Source: Acanthopleuribacter pedis (GTDB lineage: Bacteria > Acidobacteriota > Holophagae > Acanthopleuribacterales > Acanthopleuribacteraceae). From it: a DNA stretch of 64,000 nt. Numbering within the stretch: the stretch's first letter is position 1; each line of letters opens with the position of its first letter. The stretch is taken from NCBI RefSeq assembly GCF_017377855.1, contig NZ_JAFREP010000021.1, forward strand, positions 124,001 through 188,000, written 5' to 3'. Below are positions 54,313 to 62,890 of the stretch, piece by piece. Below the pieces are notes generated by a model that saw nothing but the letters and a program-made list of their open reading frames with translations, was not told where the DNA came from and did no database searches. A program made the position numbers and the translations under genes.

Positions 54313-56766
54313 ATGAAGATCACGGGCCTAATCCCCCTGATCACCGCGATCCTAATTGCCTCCACAATCTTGGGTTGTTCCGGTTCCTACGACGGCGAAA
54401 CGCCGGTTGTCACCGAGCCACCGCCACCGACCAACCAGGCGGGTTATTCGGTGCATTTCCTGTTCCAAGACGAAAACGGCGATCCGGTTGCCAACGCGGT
54501 GGCTTTCGACGGCACCCGCTCCTATCGCGGCGACGCCTCCGGTCGGGTCACGGTTGACAACCTCAACGGCCCCACGGCGCTGGTGGTCACCGCGCCCGAC
54601 ATCCTCGACGAACCCATGGTGGCCGACCCGACTTGGGCGGAAACACAACAGACCCGTCGTCTGTGGCGCCGCGCCGGCGGCACCCGCTGGAGCATGCACG
54701 CGGGCGGCGACGCCATGTTCGGGCGCCGTTACCTAAACCCGGCCTTTGGCGAACCCCTCATTCGCGAGGACCAACAAGCGGCCGATGCGGCGGCGGTGAT
54801 CCAAGCGTTACAACCGCTTTTTGTGGCGGCGGACTTCCGCACGGTCAACCTGGAAACCAGTGTCAGCGACCTCGACGAAACCTTCGCATATCCTGGCAAA
54901 CGCTTTATTCTCAACGCCCCAACCCAAACGATGGCGGCACTGATCGCCTTGGGGACCGACCTCGTCATCCTCGCCAACAACCACGTGCGCGACTATGGCG
55001 ATACCGGTGTGGCCGCCACCCTTCAAGCACTCGACCGCGCCGGCCTCACCACCCAAGGCGCGGGCATGGACGAAACAACCGCCACCACCCCGACCATCCA
55101 AACCGTGGCCGGCACCCGCATCGGCACCCTCTCCTACACCACGGTCACGGGCAGTTTCGTCAACGACAACTACCCCGGCGCCGACGACCCGATCCCCGAC
55201 GACCTGCCCCCCACGGAGGCTTGGCAATACGAGGCGCGCTCCTGGCAATTCGACGCGCCCGGCTGGCAGGTGCCGGCGGCACAACGACGCATCGGCGTGG
55301 CCTGGCGCCTCTTCAGCGAAGCCGAATCCGATCTCGAGCAGGCCGAACGCGACGCGGCCTGGGCCTCGCTGGAAAGGGTTTACCCCGAACTCCAAGATTG
55401 GGTCGCCCGTCGCGGTCACGGCGGCGCGGCCTTTTGGCGCACCGCCGACGTACGCACGGCGATTGAAACGCTGGCCGCCCGCACCGACCTGGTAATAATC
55501 CAACTCCACGCCGGTTTCCAGTACCAAGAAGTCCCCTCCGAGAGCCTGCGCCGCAACGCACGACGCGCCATCGACGCGGGCGCCGACATCGTCATCTGCC
55601 ACCATCCCCACGTGCTGCAAAGCGTGGAATGGTACCGCGGCAAACTCATCGCCTACAGCCTGGGTAACTTCGTGTTTGATCAGGACTTTTTGGTCACCTT
55701 CCCATCCGCCTTCCTGCGCACGGTCTGGGAAGGCAACCAACTCCTGGAAGCGCGCCTGGTTCCCTTTGAAATCCAGCGCTACCAACCCGCGGGCGTGGCC
55801 GGACCCGCCGCAACACGTACCTTACTCAACCTGTGGGAAATGAACCGCAACAACGCCCAATCCCTGCGCGACGCCGGCGGCACGGTGCGTCCCGTCGCCA
55901 TCGAACCCGACGACGAAACCGTCGCGGCCGACCTGATCCGCATCGGCAACCAAGCAGGGATCGTGACCCGCTCGGTCGCCCCGCAAACCCGGCAAATCAC
56001 GCTTGGGCCGGGCGAAAACGCGGCGCTCCCCGACAACGTCCTGGTCCACGCGCGGCTCGGCCTCGGCGCCGAAGATACGGGGGTGGAAATCGGGCGCGAT
56101 CTCTACGGCTGGGGCCGCTTTGAGGACGACATCGCCGACGGTGCCGCGCGCGGCGATACCCACTGGAATCTGGACGGCGTTAACAGCGCGGTGATCAACG
56201 GCGACGCGCGTTCCGGCAACGGCTTCCTGCGCATCCAAACCCAGTCCAACGAGAGCGAAGCGCGCCTGATCCGACCCTTGGCCAGGGTCCCGCTCCCCGA
56301 ACATCGACTTTACCGGGAAGGCGAGAACGGGGTGGCCTGGCCGCTGGATCCTCCCGCCGCCTACAGCCTGCGCTTTTTTGCGCGCCGCACGGGCGAGGCC
56401 GTCGTCTGGACCCGTTTTGATCTGTATGAATTTATCGATACCGACCCCACTGCCGAACCGGAATCGACCCTGCTCCGCACGATTGAACGCGCGCTGTCGC
56501 TTCCCGCGGACGGCGCCTGGCACGCCCAGACGGTCGCGCTCAGCGCCGCCGACGTCACCAGCGAATCGGTCCGCGCCAACGCACTCAACTTCTACGCGGT
56601 GCTCGGCCCGGCACAAACAGCCCAGGCCCGCCTGGAAATCGACGACTTGGCCTTTATCGAATGGCGCCGCGCCGGCGCCATGCCGGACCGCTTCGGCCGC
56701 TACGAACGGGTGCGCAACAACGGCACCACCCCCATCGTCCTGACCTTCGAGGTACTGCCCTTATGA
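54313..56766 (+). CDS. CapA-like (PGA_cap, metallophosphatase-fold) lipoprotein with C-terminal beta domain
   Basis: A ~817-residue lipoprotein with the lipobox I-L-G-C near residue 22. A short carboxypeptidase-regulatory-like domain (~45-110; G-D-P-V-A-N-A-V-A-F-D-G) comes first. The PGA_cap domain follows at ~125-480: G-G-D-A-M-F-G-R-R, V-N-L-E-T-S-V-S-D, L-A-N-N-H-V-R-D-Y-G-D-T-G-V, Q-L-H-A-G-F-Q-Y, and C-H-H-P-H-V-L-Q. These Asp, Asn and His residues form the metal site. The family includes CapA/PgsA of poly-gamma-glutamate capsule synthesis. The last ~200 residues form an extra jelly-roll-like domain. GAGGTG precedes ATG 54313. The stop overlaps the next gene (ATGA), so the two are coupled. 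Confidence 0.88.
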   Translation: MKITGLIPLITAILIASTILGCSGSYDGETPVVTEPPPPTNQAGYSVHFLFQDENGDPVANAVAFDGTRSYRGDASGRVTVDNLNGPTALVVTAPDILDEPMVADPTWAETQQTRRLWRRAGGTRWSMHAGGDAMFGRRYLNPAFGEPLIREDQQAADAAAVIQALQPLFVAADFRTVNLETSVSDLDETFAYPGKRFILNAPTQTMAALIALGTDLVILANNHVRDYGDTGVAATLQALDRAGLTTQGAGMDETTATTPTIQTVAGTRIGTLSYTTVTGSFVNDNYPGADDPIPDDLPPTEAWQYEARSWQFDAPGWQVPAAQRRIGVAWRLFSEAESDLEQAERDAAWASLERVYPELQDWVARRGHGGAAFWRTADVRTAIETLAARTDLVIIQLHAGFQYQEVPSESLRRNARRAIDAGADIVICHHPHVLQSVEWYRGKLIAYSLGNFVFDQDFLVTFPSAFLRTVWEGNQLLEARLVPFEIQRYQPAGVAGPAATRTLLNLWEMNRNNAQSLRDAGGTVRPVAIEPDDETVAADLIRIGNQAGIVTRSVAPQTRQITLGPGENAALPDNVLVHARLGLGAEDTGVEIGRDLYGWGRFEDDIADGAARGDTHWNLDGVNSAVINGDARSGNGFLRIQTQSNESEARLIRPLARVPLPEHRLYREGENGVAWPLDPPAAYSLRFFARRTGEAVVWTRFDLYEFIDTDPTAEPESTLLRTIERALSLPADGAWHAQTVALSAADVTSESVRANALNFYAVLGPAQTAQARLEIDDLAFIEWRRAGAMPDRFGRYERVRNNGTTPIVLTFEVLPL

Positions 56767-57599
56767 TGAACCTGCTGCTAGGATGCCTGCTCATGTCCCT
56801 CTCCCCCGCCGACCGCCTGGACCAATTGCTCGATCAGCCGCGCGACACGGCCTTCATCACGCCCGACAGAACGGAATACCAACAGGCGGTGACCCTGTTC
56901 GCGCAAAGCCTAAGCAATCCCGCGGCGGGCGACTTGCCGCAAGCCTGGTCGGCCCTGGGTTTCGCCATGGAGGAAGCGGTAGCGGGCCAAATTTGGGCCG
57001 TGCGCGACACGCGTAAGCGCGGCGGCGGGTTGTACCTGTTCCGAAAACAAGGCCACCTCTGCATGCAAATCCCCCATCGGTTTTTCGACCGTCACACGGG
57101 CGTCATTGGGCTGGAACTGTTCCGCGCCGGCCCCTTCCGCGCGGCAGCTTGGAACACCAGCTCGCGCAAGGTCCACGCCCATGGAACCACCACCAAAGCG
57201 GACCTGGCCCGCTTCCCCGGCGCCTTTTTCCAAGCATTCCACGAGGCCTGGTTGAACCGCGACGCGGGCCGCATCATACAAATCCACGGCTACGCGCGCG
57301 GCAAGCGCAAAAGCGCCGCGGGCAGAAAAGCCCACATCATCCTCAGCAGCGGCGCCCAATTTCCCTTGGCTTTTGTCCGCGACGGCGCCCAAGCCCTGCA
57401 AAAAGCCGGCTTCGACGGCGTCATGGTGTTCGGCGACGGCGTCTTCGAACTCGGCGGCACCACCAACCTCCAAGCCCAATCGGCGCTCAAGCGCGGTCGC
57501 CCCTTCCTCCACATCGAACTGTCCAGCGAAACCCGCAAAATCCTAACCACGGACCCGGCCCGCCGCCAAAAGTTCCTCGAAGCACTCAGCACTCCCTGA
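56763..57599 (+). CDS. Unrecognised family, member A, coupled to the CapA-like gene
   Basis: A ~278-residue protein with a short hydrophobic N-terminus (N-L-L-L-G-C-L-L-M) that may be a signal or lipobox. Its core (residues ~65-270) aligns by eye with the partial protein at 62887-64000: G-G-L-Y-L-F-R, F-F-D-R-H-T-x-x-x-G-L-E-L-F, F-Q-A-F-H-E-A, I-I-Q-I-H-G-Y-A and a late L-G-G. The conserved His and Arg residues (R-H-T; H-E-A; I-H-G) could be catalytic or metal-binding; that is inference. It starts at an ATG overlapping the CapA stop (ATGA), so the two are almost surely translated together. It ends 52 bases before a long hairpin shared with the convergent gene. Function unknown. Confidence 0.72.
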   Translation: MMNLLLGCLLMSLSPADRLDQLLDQPRDTAFITPDRTEYQQAVTLFAQSLSNPAAGDLPQAWSALGFAMEEAVAGQIWAVRDTRKRGGGLYLFRKQGHLCMQIPHRFFDRHTGVIGLELFRAGPFRAAAWNTSSRKVHAHGTTTKADLARFPGAFFQAFHEAWLNRDAGRIIQIHGYARGKRKSAAGRKAHIILSSGAQFPLAFVRDGAQALQKAGFDGVMVFGDGVFELGGTTNLQAQSALKRGRPFLHIELSSETRKILTTDPARRQKFLEALSTP

Positions 57600-57650
57600 A
57601 CCATGGGCTAAAAAGAACCGACCGGATTCCGCCTCCACGGAACCCGGTTA

Positions 57651-57710
57651 GCCCGCGATTCTCACAAGGATTCGTCGCGAGAAGCAGAAGGCCTTGTGAG
57701 AAATGCGGGC
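57651..57710 (-). terminator. Long hairpin, copy 1, between convergent genes
   Basis: A 19-base arm at 57651-57669 pairs with 57692-57710 (17 of 19 positions), with a 22-base loop containing TTCGTCGCGAGAA. It begins 11 bases after the stop of the beta-propeller gene and lies 52 bases after the stop of the convergent gene, so it can serve both. A second copy with a different outer stem lies at 60191-60255. Confidence 0.7.
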
Positions 57711-57720
57711 CGGCCCATGG

Positions 57721-59979
57721 CTAAAGTTGGCAGTCGCCGCCGTTGTTCATCGCGGCGACGAAACGCAGCACACTGGGGTTTCGGGTATCGCAAAACCGAC
57801 CGTCGCTTTGCCACAACGCGTAACCTTGCACCAAATCGCAAACGGTCGGCGCCACCATCACGGGTTCGGTTACCTGAACCCCGCAATCACCGCGCACCTC
57901 GCAATGGTACATCACGTCCTGTTCCGTGACTTCCACGGTTAAGCGCGCGAAGGCACCGTTGCTCACCGGTTCACCGTCCGCATACCACTGGTAATTCAGG
58001 TTTTGGCCCTCGGCCTCGACGATTAAATCCGTGATCATCCGATCACACAAGAAACGCGGGCCGGTTGGTACCGCCGTGAGTTGCGGCGGTTGACACAAGG
58101 ATGCTTCCAGCACCGCCAAACGGTTGGGGCAATTTAGGCCGGCCAAGAGCCGGCCGTCCACCAGCCGAAATCCCGAGTAACCTTTGCTCCCCACCAAAGG
58201 AACGGCTTCAAAACGGTTTTGGTCGCTGATCCGATAAACCAACATTTCATTCAACTGATGGTAATACACAAAGGAATCGGCAACACCGGCCAGGGGCCTT
58301 CGCGAGGTCGTCACCTGTTGCGGGTCAACCCTATCCAGCGGCCGCGGCGTACCAGGATCACTGATATCGTAAAGGGCCAAGGACGAATACAAACCCACAA
58401 TCAGGTGATCGTTTTGCTTTTCAAGTTGTTCAACCGAAGCAAATGCACTCACTTCAAATTCCGAGACAAACCGGTACGCCCCCTCCTGAAACTGGTACAC
58501 CAGAATCCAGGAGGCATTCCCAACAACAACCAGGTCCTCTTGCAAAAGCAGGCCTCGGTAGTACCGCCGCTCATAGGTTTCGTATTTGGGTAAACGGATC
58601 ACGCCGATGGTTTGGAGGTTGGCCGGATCGGAAGCATCTTGCACGGTAATGGTTGGGGAAGGACCGTCATTCAAAAAGACCAAACGATTGCCGTCCACGG
58701 CGAAATCATGGTTGCTAAACTCCCCGAGAAAAACCGGATCGGTCGGATCGGTCACCCGGTACAAACGCAGCCGATCTGAAAATCCGCTTGCATTTTGCAC
58801 GTAAAGGATGTCACCCACCAATTCGAGGTGCGCGTCGTAGAAGGGAATGGCAATCTCGGCGAGAACGGACAAAGCGCCCTTTCCTTCCGGCCGCGCCAGC
58901 ACCAGCCGACGCGAGGCGGTGGCGGCAATCAAATCATCGCGCCGCGCGAAACCTTCAAAGTTACTGATGAAATCGCGCAACACGACTTCACGATGGGCGA
59001 GGGTGCCTTCCAGTAGCGGGCTCACCAGGTTCACGCGATCCTGATTCGCCGTCAGCAAAAGATCGCGGTTGCCATCATAGTGGGCATGGATACTCTGGGC
59101 GACATAACCATACTGGGGTTCAAAGGTGACATTGTTGAAATTACTTAAATCGATCAGGTGAATCTGCCATTGATCCAAGAGAATCGCCCGATCCCCATGG
59201 ACGGTGAGCGAATGGGTGGGATAACTGAAGAAGGTCAATCGCCGGGATGCCGAAAGGTCGGTGCCATCCACGAAATAGAGACCGTCCTGCGAATTCACCA
59301 GCACCCCACCGTTGTAGAAGACGGGTGCATGGGGGTCGTACATGCCTTCCATCAGATGGGTGCGCCGATTCTCAGGCATCCCCGCTGGATCGAGATCGTA
59401 GCGCCACATTTCGCCACTGACAACCACGTACAAAGCCTGTTCGTTGAACAACCAGTGGTCGGTGAATCGCGGAAAAGGTTCGGGCAGATGAAGCGGTTCA
59501 AATTGGGCGCGACCATCAGACAAGTCCAAACGGAACAGAACCAGCAGCGCGGGTGGGACGAGGTTGTCGCGATGGACTCCGCCAACGATCACCTGGTTCC
59601 CGGCCAGACGCATTTGGTAGGGCACAAAGCCTTCCGGTAAGGCTTGTTTGCGGGCGAGCCGAGGTTGGGCCGGTGTGCTCGCATCAATCACGGACAGGTG
59701 GCTTTCGCTCAGAAACACCATCGCGTCGCCCCAGAAAAGGGTTACCACGGAGCGTTCATTAATTGGGAATTCCCCCACCACGTCAAGGGTCGTCACATCG
59801 GTGGTGTCGTAAAACACCAAACCCTCACAGGGCAGCTCGCCGACGAGTAGGTGATCATTGGTGGTCCAGCCGCTATAGTGTTGCCGAGAAAAAGAGGCGA
59901 TCTCCTCAAACAAAGGCACTTGCGCTTGCAGCGTGGCTATAACGAGGCAGGCCACGCCAAACCAAATATTTTTCAGCAT
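57721..59979 (-). CDS. Secreted beta-propeller (LVIVD-like) protein with Ig-like domain and conserved C-terminal tail
   Basis: A ~752-residue protein with a signal peptide (I-W-F-G-V-A-C-L-V-I-A-T-L-Q-A). Residues ~40-620 hold repeated blade-like units such as L-S-V-I-D-A-S-T-P-A-Q-P, R-V-T-D-P-T-D-P-V-F-L-G-E-F and A-L-Y-D-I-S-D-P-G-T-P-R-P, the LVIVD pattern of surface beta-propellers. An Ig-like domain follows at ~640-715 (L-N-Y-Q-W-Y-A-D-G-E-P-V; Y-H-C-E-V-R). The end is R-N-P-S-V-L-R-F-V-A-A-M-N-N-G-G-D-C. ATG 59979 has GGAGA eight bases upstream. A remnant bearing the same tail lies at 60286-60360. Role unknown; extracellular or outer-surface location inferred. Confidence 0.8.
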   Translation of the reverse strand: MLKNIWFGVACLVIATLQAQVPLFEEIASFSRQHYSGWTTNDHLLVGELPCEGLVFYDTTDVTTLDVVGEFPINERSVVTLFWGDAMVFLSESHLSVIDASTPAQPRLARKQALPEGFVPYQMRLAGNQVIVGGVHRDNLVPPALLVLFRLDLSDGRAQFEPLHLPEPFPRFTDHWLFNEQALYVVVSGEMWRYDLDPAGMPENRRTHLMEGMYDPHAPVFYNGGVLVNSQDGLYFVDGTDLSASRRLTFFSYPTHSLTVHGDRAILLDQWQIHLIDLSNFNNVTFEPQYGYVAQSIHAHYDGNRDLLLTANQDRVNLVSPLLEGTLAHREVVLRDFISNFEGFARRDDLIAATASRRLVLARPEGKGALSVLAEIAIPFYDAHLELVGDILYVQNASGFSDRLRLYRVTDPTDPVFLGEFSNHDFAVDGNRLVFLNDGPSPTITVQDASDPANLQTIGVIRLPKYETYERRYYRGLLLQEDLVVVGNASWILVYQFQEGAYRFVSEFEVSAFASVEQLEKQNDHLIVGLYSSLALYDISDPGTPRPLDRVDPQQVTTSRRPLAGVADSFVYYHQLNEMLVYRISDQNRFEAVPLVGSKGYSGFRLVDGRLLAGLNCPNRLAVLEASLCQPPQLTAVPTGPRFLCDRMITDLIVEAEGQNLNYQWYADGEPVSNGAFARLTVEVTEQDVMYHCEVRGDCGVQVTEPVMVAPTVCDLVQGYALWQSDGRFCDTRNPSVLRFVAAMNNGGDCQL

Positions 59980-60138
59980 GATACGGTTCTCCAAAAAAAG
60001 GTTCGCATCAATCCGCATCGCGATTCGGGAACCGCAACGGATCAATGAGGCGCGAGACGACAAGGGAGAAGCAGCATTGGATCGGCTGAAAACCCGCTGG
60101 ACAAACGGGTGATTTGATATGAATAAGCAACCAAAAGT

Positions 60139-60158
60139 CCCGCCGACATGGCGGCGGG
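60139..60158 (-). terminator. Stem-loop with T-rich tail
   Basis: Seven-base stem CCCGCCG/CGGCGGG with a six-base loop. On the minus strand it is followed by ACTTTTGGTTGCTT, so it may terminate transcripts arriving from the upstream 835-residue gene or the lost paralog. Confidence 0.5.
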
Positions 60159-60190
60159 GTGGTTATCAAAACGGGCCTATTCTAGCAGGG

Positions 60191-60255
60191 TTAACCCGAT
60201 TTCTCACAAGGATTCGTCGCGAGAAGCAGGAGGCCTTGTGAGAAAGGCGGGTTAA
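60191..60255 (-). repeat. Long hairpin, copy 2
   Basis: Arms 60191-60211 and 60234-60255 pair over 20 positions around a 22-base loop nearly identical to copy 1 (loop TTCGTCGCGAGAA kept). The inner stem (TTCTCACAAGG) is the same as copy 1, but the outer stem is TTAACCCG/CGGGTTAA instead of GCCCGC/GCGGGC, so pairing is preserved while sequence changed. Confidence 0.75.
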
Positions 60256-60285
60256 GTACGCGAAACAGGTCCTTTTTTACAAAAA

Positions 60286-60360
60286 TTAGGTACAGGCACC
60301 GCCGTTGTTCATCGCGGCAATGAAGGCAAAAAGCGTTGGGTTTTGGTTTTGCAAAAGGTG
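60286..60360 (-). pseudogene. 3' remnant of a second beta-propeller-like gene
   Basis: On the minus strand these bases read N-P-T-L-F-A-F-I-A-A-M-N-N-G-G-A-C-T then TAA. This matches the tail N-P-S-V-L-R-F-V-A-A-M-N-N-G-G-D-C of the gene at 57721-59979, and it is followed by the same hairpin. Upstream the resemblance fades within ~25 bases (F-C...N-P with one base lost) and meets the end of the 835-residue gene. It appears to be the surviving tail of a deleted tandem copy. Confidence 0.7.
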
Positions 60361-60382
60361 GAACTAGTGACCAATCCGGGGA

Positions 60383-62890
60383 TTATTCCTGAAAAAATTT
60401 TGGGGTCGGCGCGGCGGGGGCGGGGCGAAGGCTTGTGGGACGCCGCGTCAGCGATTGCTGTCGCGTCACCCGCACCAAACGCGCGGGACCTTCGACCTTC
60501 TCCAACCACAGGCGATAGGTGCCGGCGGGTAAGTCGTCACCGAGCGGCACAAAAAACCGTTGCCCCGCGTCGTAGCGCGGCTCACCCTGCCCAAGGGCGT
60601 CGTCCTCGGCGGGTTGTACGGTGAAGCGACCCTCGCGTGGGGTGAAGGCGGTACCGCCCCGACGCGGATCGACGCCCTCCAGGCGCGTCACCACCAGGGT
60701 GTTTTCCGTGGCGGGCCGCGGCGTGAACAAGGTAACGACCAGCGAAACAGCGCTGTCCGCCTCCTTCTCCACATCCACCCACAGCGGTTGGTCCAAGGTC
60801 CTGGCGAAAACCCGCAACAGGTAGTTGTCTTCGGGCAAACGGTGGTTGAGGAACAAACGGGTCGCGGGATCCGCCTCAACCCGCAACACATGGGTACCGG
60901 CGCTAACCGGCGGCAGGGAAAGCACGCCAAAAGGCGCGGAAGTGGTCAGGCTTTGTTGGTGTTTTCCTTCCAGAAAAATTTTGAGTGAACCCGGTTCAGG
61001 CGGACGCACAAACAAGAGCGCGGGCGCCAACGCGGCGCGGCCGTCCGCGATAAAGTCCACGGAAACGGCTTGGCCGACAGGCAAGGCCAGGTAGGTTGCG
61101 GCGGCGGCGCGCGTTTCAAAAAATCCATCGCGGGCGCGCGGCAGCCACAGGACACGACCCGCCCCGGCCGGTTCCAGATCCAACGCCTCGTTCCAAGCGG
61201 TACCGGTCAGCAGTTCAGGCGCGAGCTCCGGCGGCCGCTGCTGCCGCACGAGCCAAAAGGCGTGATCCGCGCGGCGCAGGGCTGCCGCTTGCCGCGGCGC
61301 CAAGCTGAACCACAGCGGAATCGGCCGGCTTTCGCCCTGGTAGTCGGCATAATCGCCGGGCACCGCGCGGACCAAAGGGAGATCGGCGGGACGCAGCGCG
61401 ACCTGGACCAGCGCGGCGGTGTCCACTTCCACCAGCCGTGTGCCGGGCGGACAGGTGAACACCCGCACCAGGGGGATGCCGAGCGGCACGCCAAGCGCGA
61501 GCGGCGCGAGGCTGGTGTAAGGATCGGGCGCCGGGCGCCACACCAGGGTTTGTTGGTCCAAAATGCGGCCGTCGGCATTTTTGAAGCGCACCTCGGCGCG
61601 GCTCTGGGTCGGCAGCACGGGGCCGGCCTGGTCGACGGCGGCAAAATCGGCGGGCAAAGCGATCAGGTTCAGCCGCAACGCGGTCGCCTCGTTGGGTGAT
61701 CCGTGGAAGCCAAATTGCAACGGCGTTTGCGGCCGCGCCCGCCAGGTTTCGATGCGGGTTAAGGGCGGCGTAATGTCCCATTCGGCGGCGCGCTCGCGAT
61801 CCTCACCCGGCGACGCGGGCGGTGGGCGATTCAGCGTCACCCGCAACAAGGCGGGCTCTTCGGAGCGCAGTTCGATCATGCGGTCGCCGGGCTGCACATC
61901 CAGTTGAACCCCATTTTCCACGCCGATTTGCAGCGGGACAACCCGCGTCAGCGGGGTGTCGCCGCGCCGGTGCAGGGTCCAAAACAAACGGGGCGCGGCG
62001 GTGGGGGTGATGGTCGCGGGCAGAGGCACGCTCAGCGGTGTGAGGGTCATGGACAGGCAGCCGCCGCTTTCGGGAAGGGGCACGGTAACGGCCCGGCCGG
62101 GGCCGAGCACGGGCACCTCGGGTTGGGCGATAAGCACCTCGGGCGCGGCAGGCGGCACATGCCGAGGGATGAACACCCGCCGCATGCGGTAATCGCGGTC
62201 TTTAATGCCGACGGGGCCGATGGGCCGCCAAATCGTACGCACCAGCGCGGCGATTTCCCGTGCCGGCAAAAAACGGTAATCCTCAATGGTGGCCCCGGCG
62301 ATACGTTGTTTTTCGACGCGGCGCAAGCGTTGCCAAGCCACCTGCTCCGTTCCCGGCGTTAAGGTGTTCGGCCCATAAAGGCGCAGCACCACATCCACCA
62401 GGCCGGGCGGTCCTTCTCCTGGCTCAAACTGCACGGAGGCGGTACCGGACGGCGGGTAAAGCAGCGCGATGCGCAGATCCAGGGCGACGCGGTCGGGTTC
62501 CTCGAAGGAGACGGCGGCAAGCGGTGGCGCCGCGTCCCGCGGGTACAAGGTACGACCGGCGCGGAAAAAAACAGACTCCCGGCCGAGCACAAGCCCCGAT
62601 TCGTCGCGGTAGGTACCGATCAGCGAAAAACGGGTCTCGGGAACCGGTTGCGGCCCGTTCCAGGCACCATTGACGAGGACGCGCAAGCGGTCGGCACCGG
62701 GCGGCAGGCGAAAGCCGGGCTGGGTATCCTCGGCAACAACATAACCCAAGCCGACCTCGTGATCGGCAAAATCGGCGGGCGCCTCCAGGCGCAGCAAGGG
62801 CACCGAAAGACGCTGCCACAACCCGTGGCCGACCCACAACAACGCGGCCGAAACCAACGCGGCGACGGCCGCGAGCCACAGACGCCTCAT
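60383..62890 (-). CDS. 835-residue exported or membrane-anchored protein of unknown function
   Basis: One N-terminal hydrophobic segment (L-W-L-A-A-V-A-A-L-V-S-A-A-L-L-W-V-G) acts as signal or anchor; the rest is beta-rich and Pro/Arg-rich with no recognised enzyme motif. Recurrent units such as G-T-H-V-L-R-V-E-A-D and G-T-R-L-V-E-V-D-T-A-A-L-V-Q-V-A-L-R-P suggest several similar beta-sandwich domains. Style and composition resemble the beta-rich parts of the ~1,800-residue protein at 48639-54059. Its ATG overlaps the stop of the upstream gene (ATGA), so it is coupled to family member B. I do not recognise the family. Confidence 0.75.
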   Translation of the reverse strand: MRRLWLAAVAALVSAALLWVGHGLWQRLSVPLLRLEAPADFADHEVGLGYVVAEDTQPGFRLPPGADRLRVLVNGAWNGPQPVPETRFSLIGTYRDESGLVLGRESVFFRAGRTLYPRDAAPPLAAVSFEEPDRVALDLRIALLYPPSGTASVQFEPGEGPPGLVDVVLRLYGPNTLTPGTEQVAWQRLRRVEKQRIAGATIEDYRFLPAREIAALVRTIWRPIGPVGIKDRDYRMRRVFIPRHVPPAAPEVLIAQPEVPVLGPGRAVTVPLPESGGCLSMTLTPLSVPLPATITPTAAPRLFWTLHRRGDTPLTRVVPLQIGVENGVQLDVQPGDRMIELRSEEPALLRVTLNRPPPASPGEDRERAAEWDITPPLTRIETWRARPQTPLQFGFHGSPNEATALRLNLIALPADFAAVDQAGPVLPTQSRAEVRFKNADGRILDQQTLVWRPAPDPYTSLAPLALGVPLGIPLVRVFTCPPGTRLVEVDTAALVQVALRPADLPLVRAVPGDYADYQGESRPIPLWFSLAPRQAAALRRADHAFWLVRQQRPPELAPELLTGTAWNEALDLEPAGAGRVLWLPRARDGFFETRAAAATYLALPVGQAVSVDFIADGRAALAPALLFVRPPEPGSLKIFLEGKHQQSLTTSAPFGVLSLPPVSAGTHVLRVEADPATRLFLNHRLPEDNYLLRVFARTLDQPLWVDVEKEADSAVSLVVTLFTPRPATENTLVVTRLEGVDPRRGGTAFTPREGRFTVQPAEDDALGQGEPRYDAGQRFFVPLGDDLPAGTYRLWLEKVEGPARLVRVTRQQSLTRRPTSLRPAPAAPTPKFFQE

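Larger units (their letters stand above)
59980..60382. other. Intergenic region with hairpins and a gene remnant
   Basis: Contains the stem-loop CCCGCCG/CGGCGGG (60139-60158, T-rich on the minus side), the long hairpin copy 2 (60191-60255) and the gene-tail remnant (60286-60360). The rest, near 59980-60130, should hold the promoter of the beta-propeller gene, but no clear one is visible. Confidence 0.5.
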
